Positions 34,985 to 45,785 are shown, counted from the first letter of the stretch. The stretch: 64,000 bases of DNA from Typhlomys cinereus (GCA_023101885.1 JALPQD010000102.1:5488227-5552226), one strand, 5' to 3'. Notes: generated by a model from the letters alone, not told the origin. Program-made: numbers and translations.

Positions 34985-35275
34985 TTGTGTGTGTTCATCT
35001 GTGTGTACATGTGTGCAAGCATATGGAGCTAGAAGTCAACCTGGGTGCTGCTTCTCAAGAGCCATATACTTTGTTTTTCTTAGATAAGGACTCTCATTGG
35101 CTTGGGCCCTTTAGGCTAGGCTAGCTGGCCCCAGAGATTCACTGATCTCTGCCATGCTAACACAGGTAACAACTGAGTTCCACCATACTGGGTTATTAAT
35201 GGAGGCTGGGGAATAAAATTCAGATTTTCATGCTTGTGCAGCAAGCAAGTTACTAAACTTTCTCCCCAGCCCCTT
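34985..35275 (-). mobile_element. B4/B3-like SINE, minus
   Basis: GT-rich part, AGATTCACTGATCTCTGCCA (B1-like), and a decayed head complement AAACTTTCTCCCCAGCCCC. Confidence 0.8.
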
Positions 35276-35279
35276 GACT

Positions 35280-35980
35280 TTAAAATAACTCTGTAGTGCA
35301 AAGCAGCCGCAAGCTGCTGACCATTTCAAACTCTTGGGCAAACAATCACTGTCATCAGGACCCTTCTAGACAACAACATCTCAACAGATGGGGATAGTTT
35401 ATTTTTCATCTTTCACTATTTTGCAATATGAATGACTCTTAATTTTCCTGGTACATATTTTCAGATTCCTAGAAAACATCCTGGACTTATTCCATGCCAT
35501 AATGGCATTGATCACTGCTTCTCTTCTATATCTTCTGAATTTTATATATGTCTCTTCTCCTAAATGTAACTACTTTTTTGGAGAAGAGGATGTCACATCT
35601 TTTTGTTATAACTGAGATTGGGCGGGGTCACTGCCATGCTTAATATTTGCTAGATAGAACTGACACATTAAGTTGATTGCTTTTGCTCTCTTTGATTTGA
35701 TTATAAATGAGTGAGCCGTCCTTTTTCTTGCTCAGAGAACAAAGTTTAAAGAAAGGACATTACATGAGGAGAATTTTTAACTAAGACAATCTTAAAACAC
35801 TGGTTATAAAAGGCTTCATTTTTAACAATTGGCAAATGTCAAGACATCTCATGTTTTGAACTTGAAGCAGCTAGCCTGCACTGATCATGACTCTTGTACA
35901 TTTCACTTAGTAGACAGTGGTAAACAGCAGAAGTGAGTCATATGAGGGCCACAGTTAAAAACAGCTAAGTCAAAAATCAT
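35280..35980. other. No recognised feature
   Basis: AT-rich intronic sequence without supported genes or repeats. Confidence 0.5.
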
Positions 35981-35981
35981 G

Positions 35982-36218
35982 CCTAGGGCTGGATAGATGA
36001 CTCAGTAGTTTAAGACACTATCTCACAAGCAGAAGGTCCTGAGTTCAAATACTGGGTCCTACGTAAATAAACACCAGGTGGAAATGGTGGTGGTGTGTAC
36101 TTCCAGTCCTGGAGGGCGGAGCCTAGGAAATCCCAGAGCCAAGCAAGAAAGAGGTAGAACCAATCCAGGATGATTCCTGAACACCCTTGGTCTTCCACAG
36201 GGATACACAGTGCCTCCT

Positions 36219-36260
<42 letters not shown>

Positions 36261-36262
36261 AA
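35982..36262 (+). mobile_element. B2-superfamily-type SINE, full length, plus
   Basis: Head GGGCTGGATAGATGACTCAG, CAAGCAGAAGGTCCTGAG, tail CCAGGATGATTCCTGAACAC, CTCCACAGGGATACACAGTG-like block and perfect CA run 36221-36258. Confidence 0.9.
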
Positions 36263-36459
36263 CTAAACTATATAAAAAAATCATTCCTAAAAACAGTGAT
36301 AGTGACTACTCAGGTGGGCAGGGCTGTGAACAGAAAAGGAGTAAAAACAGTGGGTAGATGAAGCGACTCAATCTTGAAGACACAGAACAGAAGAAGAGAC
36401 TGCAATCAAAGCAGAAAGCCAATGGTAATGTCCACTCTGGCACTTTATTTTATTTTTCT

Positions 36460-36565
36460 CTTTTGCTTTTTAGAGACAGACTCTTGTTACATAGCTGGCC
36501 TTGAACTCTCGATCCCCCTACCTGGTGCTGGGATTACAGTTACATACTACTACATCCACTTTCAA
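36460..36565 (-). mobile_element. B1-like SINE, minus
   Basis: TTAGAGACAGACTCTTGTTA, GCTGGCCTTGAACTCTCGAT, GGTGCTGGGATTACAGTTAC. Confidence 0.85.
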
Positions 36566-36636
36566 ATGGATTTTCTTAATTAAAAAATTGCTTTAAATTT
36601 TTTTAGTTTAAACAAATTACTTAGTGTGTGCATATA

Positions 36637-37088
36637 TGTGTGATAGTTAAGCCTGGGTGTCAACTTGACACACCCGGTATTAACTAAGCTGGGCTGAGAC
36701 CACCTCTGGAAATGATCAACTGAGACTACTTGAAAGGATTGTACACGCCTTGGATCCTATCAGAACTCCAAAGCTCTCAAAGGATTCTCCCAATACTGCA
36801 CCATTTAAAAAGGAGCCACCAAGGAGAAAAGATGCCTTCTTGCAGCTGTGCTAGGAATCACTTTTCCTTCCAGCCACCCAGTTTCTTCGACCTCCTAGCC
36901 TTCGACTAGACTAAAACTCTAGGAGTTCTCCAGCCTTCAGCCATCACCCACTCAACTACCAAAATGAACAGCTAGCTATTGGCAGCCATCTTTGGAATTA
37001 CCTCGGCTACTGGCAACCTTCACTGGACTACCTCGTCCATATCTGTAAGCCAACTCAATAAATTTCCTATATATATTATATATATTTT

Positions 37089-37136
<48 letters not shown>

Positions 37137-37178
37137 TTCTGTGAATTCCATGACTCTAGAGAACCCTAACTAATACAG
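36637..37178 (+). repeat. ERVL LTR, forward copy
   Basis: Begins TGTGATAGTTAAGCC. The TAAGCCAACTCAATAAATTT polyadenylation region is at about 37050-37070, an expanded (TA)n lies at 37092-37133, and the end is CTCTAGAGAACCCTAACTAATACA. Relative to the inverted copy it has an extra block near 37005-37035 and a longer TA run. Otherwise identity looks around 95-97%. Confidence 0.92.
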
Positions 37179-37179
37179 A

Positions 37180-37200
37180 AATTGGTACTGAGAGTGGTTC
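37180..37200 (+). promoter_or_regulatory. Primer-binding-site region of ERVL
   Basis: TTGGTACTGAGAGTGG directly after the LTR end resembles the tRNA-Leu-type primer site of ERVL elements, with mismatches. A related TTGGTACCGGATAGTGGGG follows the other LTR at about 38414. Confidence 0.6.
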
Positions 37201-37221
37201 TAGAGAAACAGAATTTTAAGA

Positions 37222-38184
37222 ATGAATTTTGCTTGCAAGCTTTGTGATATCTGGAGCTGGCTTTTTGACCCAGTGGAACCTCCAGCGACTAAAGACTCCC
37301 CTAGTGGCATGGAGGACACTGCAACTGTTTGGAGTGAACTGTTTCAAAAACTGGTAAAAGTAGGTATGTTGGACAGTCTTGATGCCCCTCTTACGAAGAT
37401 TGAGAAGCTCAGCGATTCTGTATATGAAACTTTACATAAAATGAGTAAGAATAAGGAAAACGATGATGCTGGCTGGTTGTTTCTAGCATCTCCCATTAAA
37501 CTACAAATGGAAAAGGAAGATCTCAGAGAGGAAAATATCCAACTCAGAAAGCGATAAACAACTTAGAAGTTTCTAAGTATGCCCTAGAAAATAATCTCTC
37601 CAGTAGCAATAGGGCTCAAATTGCTCAAAATCAAACCCAAACCTTGATTATTGGAGTGGCTGAGTTACAACGTAAATTAAATTCCCAGCCTCGAAAGGTA
37701 TCGGCGGTTAAAGTAAAAGCACTGATTGGCAAAGAGTGGGATCCTGAAAAGTGGGATTCTGATGTGTGGGAAGACCAAACTGATGACCAGGACAAGGACA
37801 AGAACTTTGAACTCTCAAATTCTGGTGCATTTATTCTGCCTGAGGAAATGGTCTCCCCACCCTTAGCAGAGAATGAATCCCCACCCCCACCCTCTACAGA
37901 ATTGCTATCTCCATCTTTGCATAAGGGAATTACTCATGATTTGTCTGAAAGAAGAGCAAAGACTTTGCCTCAAGAAAATGCTGATGTTATGGCATGCCCA
38001 CCTGTGTTTGCTTCCAGGTTAAACAGGCTCCTAAAGGTGAAATAGAAAGTATGGTCCATGAGGAGGTACGCTATACTCCTAAAGAACTCCATGACTTTTC
38101 TAACATGTTTAAGCAGCATTCTGGGGAATATCCCTGGGAATGGATCGTAAGGCTATGGGATACTGGTGGAAGAAGTATAAAACT
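37222..38184 (+). pseudogene. gag: ERVL gag, 5' part (broken)
   Basis: N-terminal and early capsid region of an ERVL Gag. First open stretch 37222-37557 starts with ATG and closes after a charged, coiled-coil-like end. A second stretch 37644-38045 in another frame is acidic and proline-rich. A third frame from about 37994 carries the Y-T-P-K-E-L and E-Y-P-W-E-W-I blocks of the ERVL capsid. At least two frameshifts separate them. The coding sequence is then cut at 38184/38194 by the MaLR RNA copy and resumes at 42353 in the expected place. Confidence 0.8.
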
Positions 38185-38193
38185 GGATAAAAG

Positions 38194-38413
38194 GAGAAGT
38201 CAGCCTTTGCTGCAAGCAGTCTGCAGCTCTCAGCTTCCAAGATGTCTGCAGTGACTTAGCTTCCTCCAGCTTTGGCCAGCCAGCCATGCTATCTCTGCTT
38301 TGAGAGACTGTACCTTCCCTCTGGAACCGTAAGCTGAATAAACCTCCCTTTCTCCCTTAAGTTGATCGACTTGGAGTATTCTCTCACAGCAAAAATTAAG
38401 AGTAACCGTTATA
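38194..38413 (+). repeat. R-U5 of the MaLR RNA copy
   Basis: Matches 42163-42327 (R) closely, then adds about 53 bp of U5 (GTTGATCGACTTGGAGTATT to about 38413) that is missing from the 3' end. Confidence 0.88.
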
Positions 38414-38645
38414 AAAATTGGTACCGGATAGTGGGGTATTGCTGTGATATTAAGAAAGCTAGTACCATAATGTAAAGTAGTTTGTGAAGCTGAGAGAAGT
38501 TGGTACCCAGAAGTATGGCCAATGAATGCTGTGATGTGGCTAGTATGCCTTTGCAACTGTTTGTTGGGAGAAATATGGAGAACTTTGGGACTTTGTGCTG
38601 GGAAAGTCTTTGCGTATTGGTGGTTAGACCAAAGGGACCTTTCTT

Positions 38646-40740
38646 TTTTTTTTTTTTTTTTTTTTTTGGTATGGAATGTGCTCTGGGGTGAGATTTATTT
38701 TTTTATTTCTTTTTTATTATAACATTTTTTATTATTATTTCCGCTCATACAAACTTAATAGGTAGACCAATTCCCTCCCCCCCTCCTCCTTCCCCCAAAC
38801 CCCCTGCTCCCCCTCCCTCCCTCTCCATCTCCCAGTGCCCCCCCCCCCAATTCCCAGAGAGTCCTTTCTTGTGTATGCCTAACTCTCCTCTTGGTCCTCC
38901 TTTCCGATGACGTAAAAGGACCCAGTGGCATTCCCCTGAACCCTTTCTCGTGTTCCCTTTAAGCATAGGAACACTACTGTGGCCATCAATCCCTTGCCTC
39001 CAAGGATCTTGGTGCCTTTAGCCAATGCTAGACTTTGTGAGGTCAATAGTGTGTTGGACATTGTGCAGGGCATGCAAAGTCCTATTATGATTGCTTCAGC
39101 CCTATCTAGTGTGGAGACTCTTCAAATCATTGCTTCCCCCATCCTTTTGCTCTTACAATCTTACCGCCCCCTCTTCCGCAGATGTCCCTGAGCTTCAGGA
39201 TGGGGGGAGACTAGGCTGGCTTAGTTCTATGTGGATGATATAGAGTCTCTGAAGTTCTGGATTGTGGTTTGTTGATTTTCTTTTACAGTTTTGCTGCTCT
39301 TGCAATGCCCTTTACTCCATTCTGATGGGCACTGTATATCACCCCCTGGTCAGAGACAAAAAACTGTTAAACTGGAGTCTTGTTATAATAGCACATTCAA
39401 GGGTAGATGTAATAAAAGCAGGAAACCTCGGTGAGGGAGGGATCAGTCACCCATTTGCAAAATGATCTCTTTTCATCTGCCAGACTATATGCCCTCCCCT
39501 TCTAGTGAGATCATACCCCCTCAGTTGTACATGATCAGGAACTGTGATCTGTGAACTTAACCAGGTGTCACATTACTTACTTGCATTCCTTGGAGGTCGA
39601 TTTTCTCTGCTGTAACATGGTCCCCTCTCTCCTTGTGTCTGCTGTGGCCCTCCAACCCCATCCCTCCTGTTCACAATCCTTGCAATTACCGTATTACATA
39701 GGTTTACCCTTGAGTGTCTCAATGTGGGCTGGGTGAGTTTGGTACTAGGAGCCACCTATTAGGGAGTACATACGGCGCTTAACTTTCTGGGATTGGGATA
39801 CTTCACTTAATATAATTGTTTCTAATTTCCCAGCAAATTCCAGTAATTCATCATTTTTGATGGCTGAGTAGTACTCCATTGTATAGATGTACCACCTTTT
39901 CCTTATCCACTCATCAACTGTTGAACATTTAGGTTGATTCCATGACTTTGCTATTGTAAACAGTGCTGCTATGAACATAGTCGTGCTTGTGCTATGGAGG
40001 CGAACCTCTGCTGCATGGGGGTTTATTCCCAAAAGTGGAATCGCAGGGTCATATGGCATTTCAATCTTTAATTTCTTTAAGAATCTCCAGACGGCTCGCC
40101 AGAGTGGCTGTATGAGCCTGCATTCCCACCAGCAATGCAGCAGAGTTCCCCTCTCTCCACATCCTCTCCAGCACTTGTTGTTGTTTGTATTGTGGATTTT
40201 TGCCATCCTGACCGGGGTGAGATGATATCTCAGGGAAGTTTTGATTTGCATTTCCCTGATGGCTAAAGAAGTGGAGCATTTTTTAAGATATTTGTTAGAC
40301 ATTTTAATTTCATCTCTGGTAATATTTCTTTTAAGTTCCAAGGCCCATTTTTTTAATTGGGCCATTGGTTTCCTTGGTGTTTAATTTTCTAAGTTCTTTG
40401 TGCACTCTGGACAGTAGAGCTCTATCAGATATGTGGTTAGTGAAGATTTTCTCCCATTCTGTGGGTTGCCTTTGAGCTCCTGTGACAATCTCTTTATCTG
40501 AACAGAAGCTCTTTAATTTCACAAGATCCCAACTGTTGAGAGTCGGTAGCAGTGACTGTGCCATTGGATGTCTGTTTAGGAAATGTTGGCCTAGCCCAAT
40601 CAGCTCAAGGGAGTTCCCTATCCGTTCAGTTATGATTTTTATAGTCTCTGGCCTGATATCAAGGTCCTTGATCCATTTGGAATTAAGTCTTGTACATGGT
40701 GACAAGTACGGGTCCAGCTTTAATCTTCCGCATGTAGAGA
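38646..40740 (-). mobile_element. 5'-truncated L1 in the MaLR copy, minus
   Basis: Perfect 16-bp target duplication CAAAGGGACCTTTCTT at 38630-38645 and 40741-40756. From left: T-run to 38667, about 30 bp not found in other L1 copies (38668-38697), L1 3' terminus, C-rich tract 38770-38850, 3' UTR to about 39755, then ORF2 C-terminus (complement) to 40740. Confidence 0.95.
39745..40735 (-). pseudogene. L1 ORF2 C-terminal remnant
   Basis: Minus-strand frames carry the ORF2 C-terminus including the C-x3-C-x7-H-x4-C zinc-knuckle-like motif and the terminal L-I-G-G-S. A frameshift near 40350 splits the coding part into two frames (40867-40331 and 40365-39745). No RT catalytic part remains. Confidence 0.9.
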
Positions 40741-40893
40741 CAAAGGGACCTTTCTTGTGAGAGCTCAGAGGAGAGCAATGCTGTGACAGACACAGACAGT
40801 GGAAACCCAGCTTGTGATGGTCCAGAGGGGAACACAGACTGTGTTTGCAACTGGACGAGTGACACATGGAGCCATGTGTTGGCCAAGAGTTTA

Positions 40894-41886
40894 ATGAAGT
40901 TTTGCTCTCATCCTGAAAGTTTGCCTGAAATTAAGCTGGAGTGCTTGGCGGAGGAAATTTCAAAGCAATGTAGTCTTGACAATGTGATATGGCTACTTTT
41001 TAGTTGTCTTCAGAGTTATGAAAAAGAGCAAAGAATCAGGCAGAAAGAAGCAAAAACTGTAAGATCCAATGATGACAAATACAATGGCGAACTTAAAGAG
41101 TTGAGCCAGGAAGAAGCAGAGAACAAAATGGCTGTTGAAGAGATTAACTCCATTTGTAAATCAAAACCTGCTCTTAATTTGAATAATAGGAGAGGCCCTA
41201 GCTTGAGAGCAAGATCCTCAGAGAAGGCTCCCACTCATAAGAATGCAAATCCTTTCAGAAGATTGGAGCTAAAGGGTGGAGTTCCAAAGCAAGAGTTGGT
41301 TTCTCTTACCAAGCAACTGCCCAGGAGTGAAAGAGATGGTCAACATAGAGAAGCAGAATCAGCTGTGATTCAAGGGGGCCACTCTTGGCAAAGTCGTCCA
41401 CGTGGTTCTGGTTTTAGAGGAATCAGTGATGCAAGAGGGAGGAGATCATGGAGTCCTCCTCCAAGATTTCAAAAATTGGCAGAATCCAGACATCATGAGG
41501 CAAGAAGGCTGCAGTTTAGAGGCCCAAGAAGGGCAGTTTGTGCTGTGGAGTTAAAGCCTGGTTTGCCACTGAGAAGTAAAGATGTTAGAGATTCCAGACA
41601 CTACGTGGGACACCTGCCAAGGAGAGCTGTATACCCTGTGAGGAATCAGCTCAAGAGAGTGATGTATTCTATGGGCAGCTGCACTGGAGGGATGGAACCA
41701 CAGCCCTTTGGAAGTGAGATGATTTCAACAAGAGGCTCCCCTGCTGGACTTGGAGCTACAAGATTTGGGGTTTGTCCTGCTGGTTTTCAGTCTTGTTATG
41801 AACTGATCTTTCCTGGATATGCCCCCATTCCTTCCTTTTGGAATGGGAATGTTTATTCTGTGTCATTGTATGTTGGAAGTATGTAA
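40894..41886 (+). CDS. Open frame in MaLR interior, 331 codons incl. stop
   Basis: First in-frame ATG at 40894, stop at 41884-41886. The frame is open upstream to 40783 without ATG, directly beside the L1 joint at 40756, so the original start may lie elsewhere. The first 90 residues are charged, with a helix-like E/K-rich part (Q-S-Y-E-K-E-Q, E-E-A-E-N-K). Residues about 110-260 are rich in Arg, Gly and Ser with R-R and R-G pairs, suggesting nucleic-acid binding. The last 80 are Gly/Pro/aromatic-rich with four Cys. No known domain is recognised. The N-terminal part is similar to a minus-strand frame in the other MaLR copy (27807-28060). It could be a degenerate Gag-like protein or a chance-preserved frame. 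Confidence 0.5.
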   Translation: MKFCSHPESLPEIKLECLAEEISKQCSLDNVIWLLFSCLQSYEKEQRIRQKEAKTVRSNDDKYNGELKELSQEEAENKMAVEEINSICKSKPALNLNNRRGPSLRARSSEKAPTHKNANPFRRLELKGGVPKQELVSLTKQLPRSERDGQHREAESAVIQGGHSWQSRPRGSGFRGISDARGRRSWSPPPRFQKLAESRHHEARRLQFRGPRRAVCAVELKPGLPLRSKDVRDSRHYVGHLPRRAVYPVRNQLKRVMYSMGSCTGGMEPQPFGSEMISTRGSPAGLGATRFGVCPAGFQSCYELIFPGYAPIPSFWNGNVYSVSLYVGSM

Positions 41887-42025
41887 TTTGTCTTTTGATT
41901 TTACAGGAAGTTTTGGACTTTGGACTTTTGGGACTACCATTGTAGTCTATGAAGACTTTTAAAGTTGGACTGAGTATGGTTTGCATAATGAGATGGCAAT
42001 GAGCCTGTGGGGGCCAGGGGTGGAA

Positions 42026-42327
42026 TGTCATGGTTTGAAATATGTCCCCCACAGTCTCATGTGTTTGGCAAGGTCATGGCACTTTGAGAAGTGGAGCCTT
42101 GCTAGAGGAAGGCAGTCACAAGGGGTGGGCCTTAAAGTGGATTAGTCCCACCCTACCTCCAGGAGAAGTGAGCCTTTGCTGCAAGCAGTCTGCAGCTCTC
42201 AGCTTCCAAGATGTCTGCAGTGACTTAGCCTCCTCCAGCTTTGGCCAACCAGCCATGCCACCTCTGCTTTAAGAGACTGTACCTTCCCTCTGGAACCGTA
42301 AACTGAATAAACCTCCCTTTCTCCCTT
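42026..42327 (+). repeat. U3-R of the MaLR RNA copy
   Basis: TGTCATGGTTTGAAATATGT starts U3. The polyadenylation signal AATAAA at 42307-42312 is followed by CCTCCCTTTCTCCCTT and the A-run. U5 is absent. Confidence 0.9.
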
Positions 42328-42352
42328 AAAAAAAAAAAAAAAAGGATAAAAG

Positions 42353-42634
42353 TGAGTTCATAGAAATGGGCCCATTGAATAGAGATTCTAGGTTTAACAC
42401 TGCTACTCATAGAGTTAAAAATGGTGCCAAGAGTTTATTTGAGTGGGTAGCTGAAGTATTTATTAAAGTTTGGCCTTCTGAGAAGGAACTAGAGATTCCA
42501 GACATTCCTTGGTTTAATGTTGACAATGGGATTAAGAGGCTCAGGGAAACTGGTATGCTTGACTGGATACGTTCTTTAAAATCCATTCTCAATGGCAGAA
42601 TCCAGATGACATGCCTTTTACCAGAAATGTACTT
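42353..42634 (+). pseudogene. gag: ERVL gag, middle part
   Basis: Continuation of capsid after the MaLR insertion: M-G-P-L-N-R-D-S-R-F-N block, then W-F-N-V-D-N-G-I-K-R and W-I-R-S-L-K. The reading frame closes within the L1 insertion site at 42635-42651. Confidence 0.82.
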
Positions 42635-42651
42635 AATAAATTGGTGAGAGG

Positions 42652-43108
42652 CAATACAAACAACAACAAATGCTGGAGAGGATGTGGAGAGAGGGGAACT
42701 CTCCTACATTGCTGGTGGGAATGTAGGCTCATACAACCACTCTGGCGAGCCGTCTGGAGATTATTAAAGAAATTAAAGATTGAAATGCCATATGACCCTG
42801 CTATTCCACTTTTGGGAATAACCCCCCATACAGCAGAGGTTCACCTCGATAGCACAAACACGACCATGTTCATAGCAGCACTGTTTACAATAGCAAAGTC
42901 ATGGAATCAACCCAAATGTCCAACAGCTGAGGAGTGGATAAGGAAACTGTGGTACATCTATACAATGGAGTACTACTCAGCCATCAAAAATGATGAATTA
43001 CTGGAATTTGCCGGGAAATGGATGTCATTAGAAACAATTATATTAAGTGAAGTATCCCAGACCCAGAAAATTAAGTGCCGTATGTACTCCCTAATAGGTG
43101 GCTCCTAG
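42652..43108 (+). pseudogene. L1 ORF2 C-terminal remnant, open
   Basis: Reads from the T-N-N-N-K-C-W region through the C-x3-C-x7-H-x4-C motif to the same terminal G-G-S stop as the full-length L1. No internal stop. The codons before 42652 in that frame are gag/target sequence. Confidence 0.9.
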
Positions 43109-44124
43109 TACCAAACCCACCCAACCCACCTAGAGACAGTAATTGCAAGGATTATGAACAGGCGGGATGAGGTATGAAACAAAGAGAGAGGGGACTATGT
43201 TACAGCAGAGAAAATAGGCCTCCATTAAGGACTCAAATAAGTAATGAGACATCTGATTAAGTTCACAGACTTTTGTTCCTCATCATTTACTACTGAGGGG
43301 GTATGATCTCACCAGAAGAGGAGGGCATATAGTCTGGCAGATAAAAAGTAACCATTTTGCAAATGGGTGATAGACCCCTCTCTCACTGTGGTTTCCCACT
43401 TTTATCACATCTACCTTTGAATGTGCTTTTATCACAAGACTCTAGTTTAACAGCTTTTTGTCTCTGGCCAGGGGGTAACATACAATGCCCAGCAGGATGG
43501 AGTGAAGGACATTGCAGGAGCAGCAAAACTGCAAAAGAAAATCAACAAACCACAATCCAGAACTTCAGAGACTCTATTATCAACCACCTAAAACTAGGCC
43601 AGCTTAATCTCTCCCCATCCTGAAGCTCAGGGAAATTTGCGGAAGAGGGGGCGGTAAGAGTGTAAGAGCAAAAGGATGGGAGGAGCAATGATATGTAAGA
43701 TACTCCATACAAGTTAGGGCTGAAGCAATCATAATTGGACTTTACATGCCCTGCGCATTGTCCAACACACTATTGACCTCACAAAGTCTAGCATCTGCTA
43801 AAGGCACCAAGATCCTTGGAGGCAAGGGATTGGCAGCCACAGCAGTGTTCCTATACCTAAGGGGAACAGGGGAAAGGGTTCAGGGAAATGCCACTGGGTC
43901 CTTATACGTCATCGGAGAGGAGGGCCCAGAGGAAAATCAGGCATGCACAAGAAAGGACTCTCTGGGAATTGGGGCGGGAGGCACCGGGGGATGGGGAGGG
44001 AAGGGGATGGAGAGGGGGAGCAGGGGGTACAGGGGGAGGAGGAGGGAGGGAGGGAACTAGTGTACCTATTAAGTTTGTATGAGCTGAAATAATAATAAAA
44101 ATGTATTAATAAAAATAAATAATA
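42652..44124 (+). mobile_element. 5'-truncated L1 in ERVL gag, plus
   Basis: Perfect 17-bp target duplication AATAAATTGGTGAGAGG at 42635-42651 and 44125-44141. Contains the last 150 or so ORF2 codons in one open frame (to 43108), a 3' UTR, G-tract 43970-44055 and an A-rich tail with interruptions. Confidence 0.96.
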
Positions 44125-44141
44125 AATAAATTGGTGAGAGG

Positions 44142-44573
44142 GGCAGCACCAAATATGAAGGCTCCTATCATTGCTCTTCTCCTGTTCCAGGCCTAACAAT
44201 GGGAGATGCTGCTGCCCAGTTGGAAGATTTAAATTCAATGGGCTTAGGTGGATCGAGGAGTAGTAGGGGCCAAGTGGCAGCATTGAATCGCCAATGGCTA
44301 AGTAAGCGTACTAACGATAATGTGTAACACAGACAGAACAATACTTATGAGGGTCTCACTCACTTAGACCTTTGGCATTGGCTAATTAACCGTAGTGTCC
44401 CCAAACGTAAAATAGATAAGAAGCCTACAAAGTTCTTATTTGACCTGTACAAGCAGAAAAATTCTAACAGAAATGAAGGAAAAGCTGCCTTTACTCATAG
44501 TAGCAGAGAATCACGGCCTGTCAACCAATTTCCAGACTTGAGCCAGTTTACAGATCCACAACGCCTTGAATGA
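44142..44573 (+). pseudogene. gag: ERVL gag, C-terminal part (broken)
   Basis: After the L1, coding similarity to the Gag end continues with several stops (for example TAA at 44326-44328) and includes the H-L-D-L-W-H-W-L-I-N-R block. Closes at a TGA near 44571. Confidence 0.65.
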
Positions 44574-45010
44574 ACGGGAGGCCGGGTCCCTTTAAGGAAG
44601 GACCTTGACACCATAGCAAAAAGCTTTAATATTAGTCTTTCTTCTGTCCTTCCACAAAGGAACCTAAGGCCTTTTACTAGAGTAACTGTGCATTGGGGGA
44701 AAGGAAATAATCAGACATTTCGGGGTCTACTAGATACTGGGTCTGAGTTGACATTGATTCCAGGAGACCCTAAAACGCATAGTGGCCCTCCAGTTAAAGT
44801 AGGGGCATATGGAGGTCAGGTGATTGATGAAGTTTTGGCTAATGTTCAACTCACAGTAGGTCCAGTAGGTCCCTGAACTCATCCAGTGGTTATTTCCCCA
44901 GTGCCAGAATGTATAATTGGAATAGATATACTTAGAAGTTGGCAGAACCCTCACATTGGTTCCTTGAAATGTGGAATAAGAGCCATTATGGTTGGGAAGG
45001 CCAAATGGAA
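44574..45010 (+). pseudogene. pro: ERVL protease (broken)
   Basis: Aspartic protease with the active-site stretch L-L-D-T-G-S (Asp codon 44733-44735) followed by T-L-I-P, and the later I-I-G-I-D-I-L block. A TGA at 44874-44876 interrupts the frame between them. It is upstream of RT in the usual order. Confidence 0.85.
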
Positions 45011-45785
45011 GCCTTTAGAATTCCCTCTACCAAGGAAAATAGTGAATCAGAAACAGTATCGTATCCCTGGAGGAATTACGGAAATTAGTGCCACCATAAA
45101 GGACTTGAAGGATGCAGGGGTGGTGGTTCCGACCACCTCTCCCTTTAACTCTCCCATTTGGCCTGTGCAGAAGACAGATGGATCATGGAGAATGACAGTT
45201 GGTTATCGCAAACTTAATCAAGTTGTGACTCTAATTGCAGTTGCTGTACCAGATGTGGTTTCAGTTGCTTGAGCAGATCAACACATCTCCTGGTACTTGG
45301 TATGCAGCCATTGATCTTGCAAATGCTTTTTTCTCCATACCTACTCATAAAGATCATCAGAAGCAATTTGCTTTCAGTTGGCAAGGCCAGCAGTATACAT
45401 TTACAGTGTTACCTCAAGGGTATATTACTTCTCCAGCCCTATGCCATAACTTGGTTCGCAGAGATCTTGATCGCTTGTTTCTTCCACAAAGATATCACAC
45501 TAGTCCATTATATATATGATATTATGCTGATTGGATCAAGTGAGCAGGAAGTAGCAAGCATTTTGGATTTGTTGGTAAAGCATATGTGCAACAGAAGATG
45601 GGAAATAAATCCAACCAAAATCCAAGGACATTCCACTTCAGTAAAATTTTTAGGAGTTCAGTGGTATGGGGCATGTAGAGATATTCCCTCTAAGGTAAAG
45701 GATAAGTTGTTGCACCTGGCTCCTCCCACCACTAAGAAAGAAGCACAACGTTTGATGGGCCTGTTTGGGTGTGTTACTTAGGTCC
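45011..45785 (+). pseudogene. pol: ERVL reverse transcriptase (catalytically dead)
   Basis: RT fingers and palm are spread over three frames (stop at 45270, shift near 45235-45280, shift near 45480). Motif A (A-I-D-L-A-N-A-F-F) and motif B (L-P-Q-G-Y) are present. Motif C reads Y-I-Y-D: the codon at 45515-45517 is TAT where the family has the first catalytic Asp (GAT). The thumb/connection similarity continues to a stop at 45781, followed by a short local duplication of TCACTTGGGTGTGTTACTTAGG around 45765-45812. Confidence 0.88.

Larger units (their letters stand above)
38194..42343 (+). mobile_element. L1-style processed copy of a MaLR genomic RNA
   Basis: Starts inside an LTR at GAGAAGTCAGCC, the same point that lies 137 bp inside the 3' LTR (42163), so it begins at R. 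Passes U5 (to about 38413), primer-site-like TTGGTACCGG, interior, polypurine-like AGGGGTGGAA and U3 (42026), and ends 8-15 bp after AATAAA in a 16-bp A-run (42328-42343). GGATAAAAG occurs at 38185-38193 and 42344-42352 as target duplication. No U3 precedes the start and no U5 follows the end, as expected of an mRNA copy. Confidence 0.9.

Noticed and set aside
40783..40893. Upstream extension of the MaLR open frame starting at a GTG codon.
   Set aside because: No ATG is present in this stretch. It was kept only as possible coding sequence of an original start now separated by the L1 insertion.
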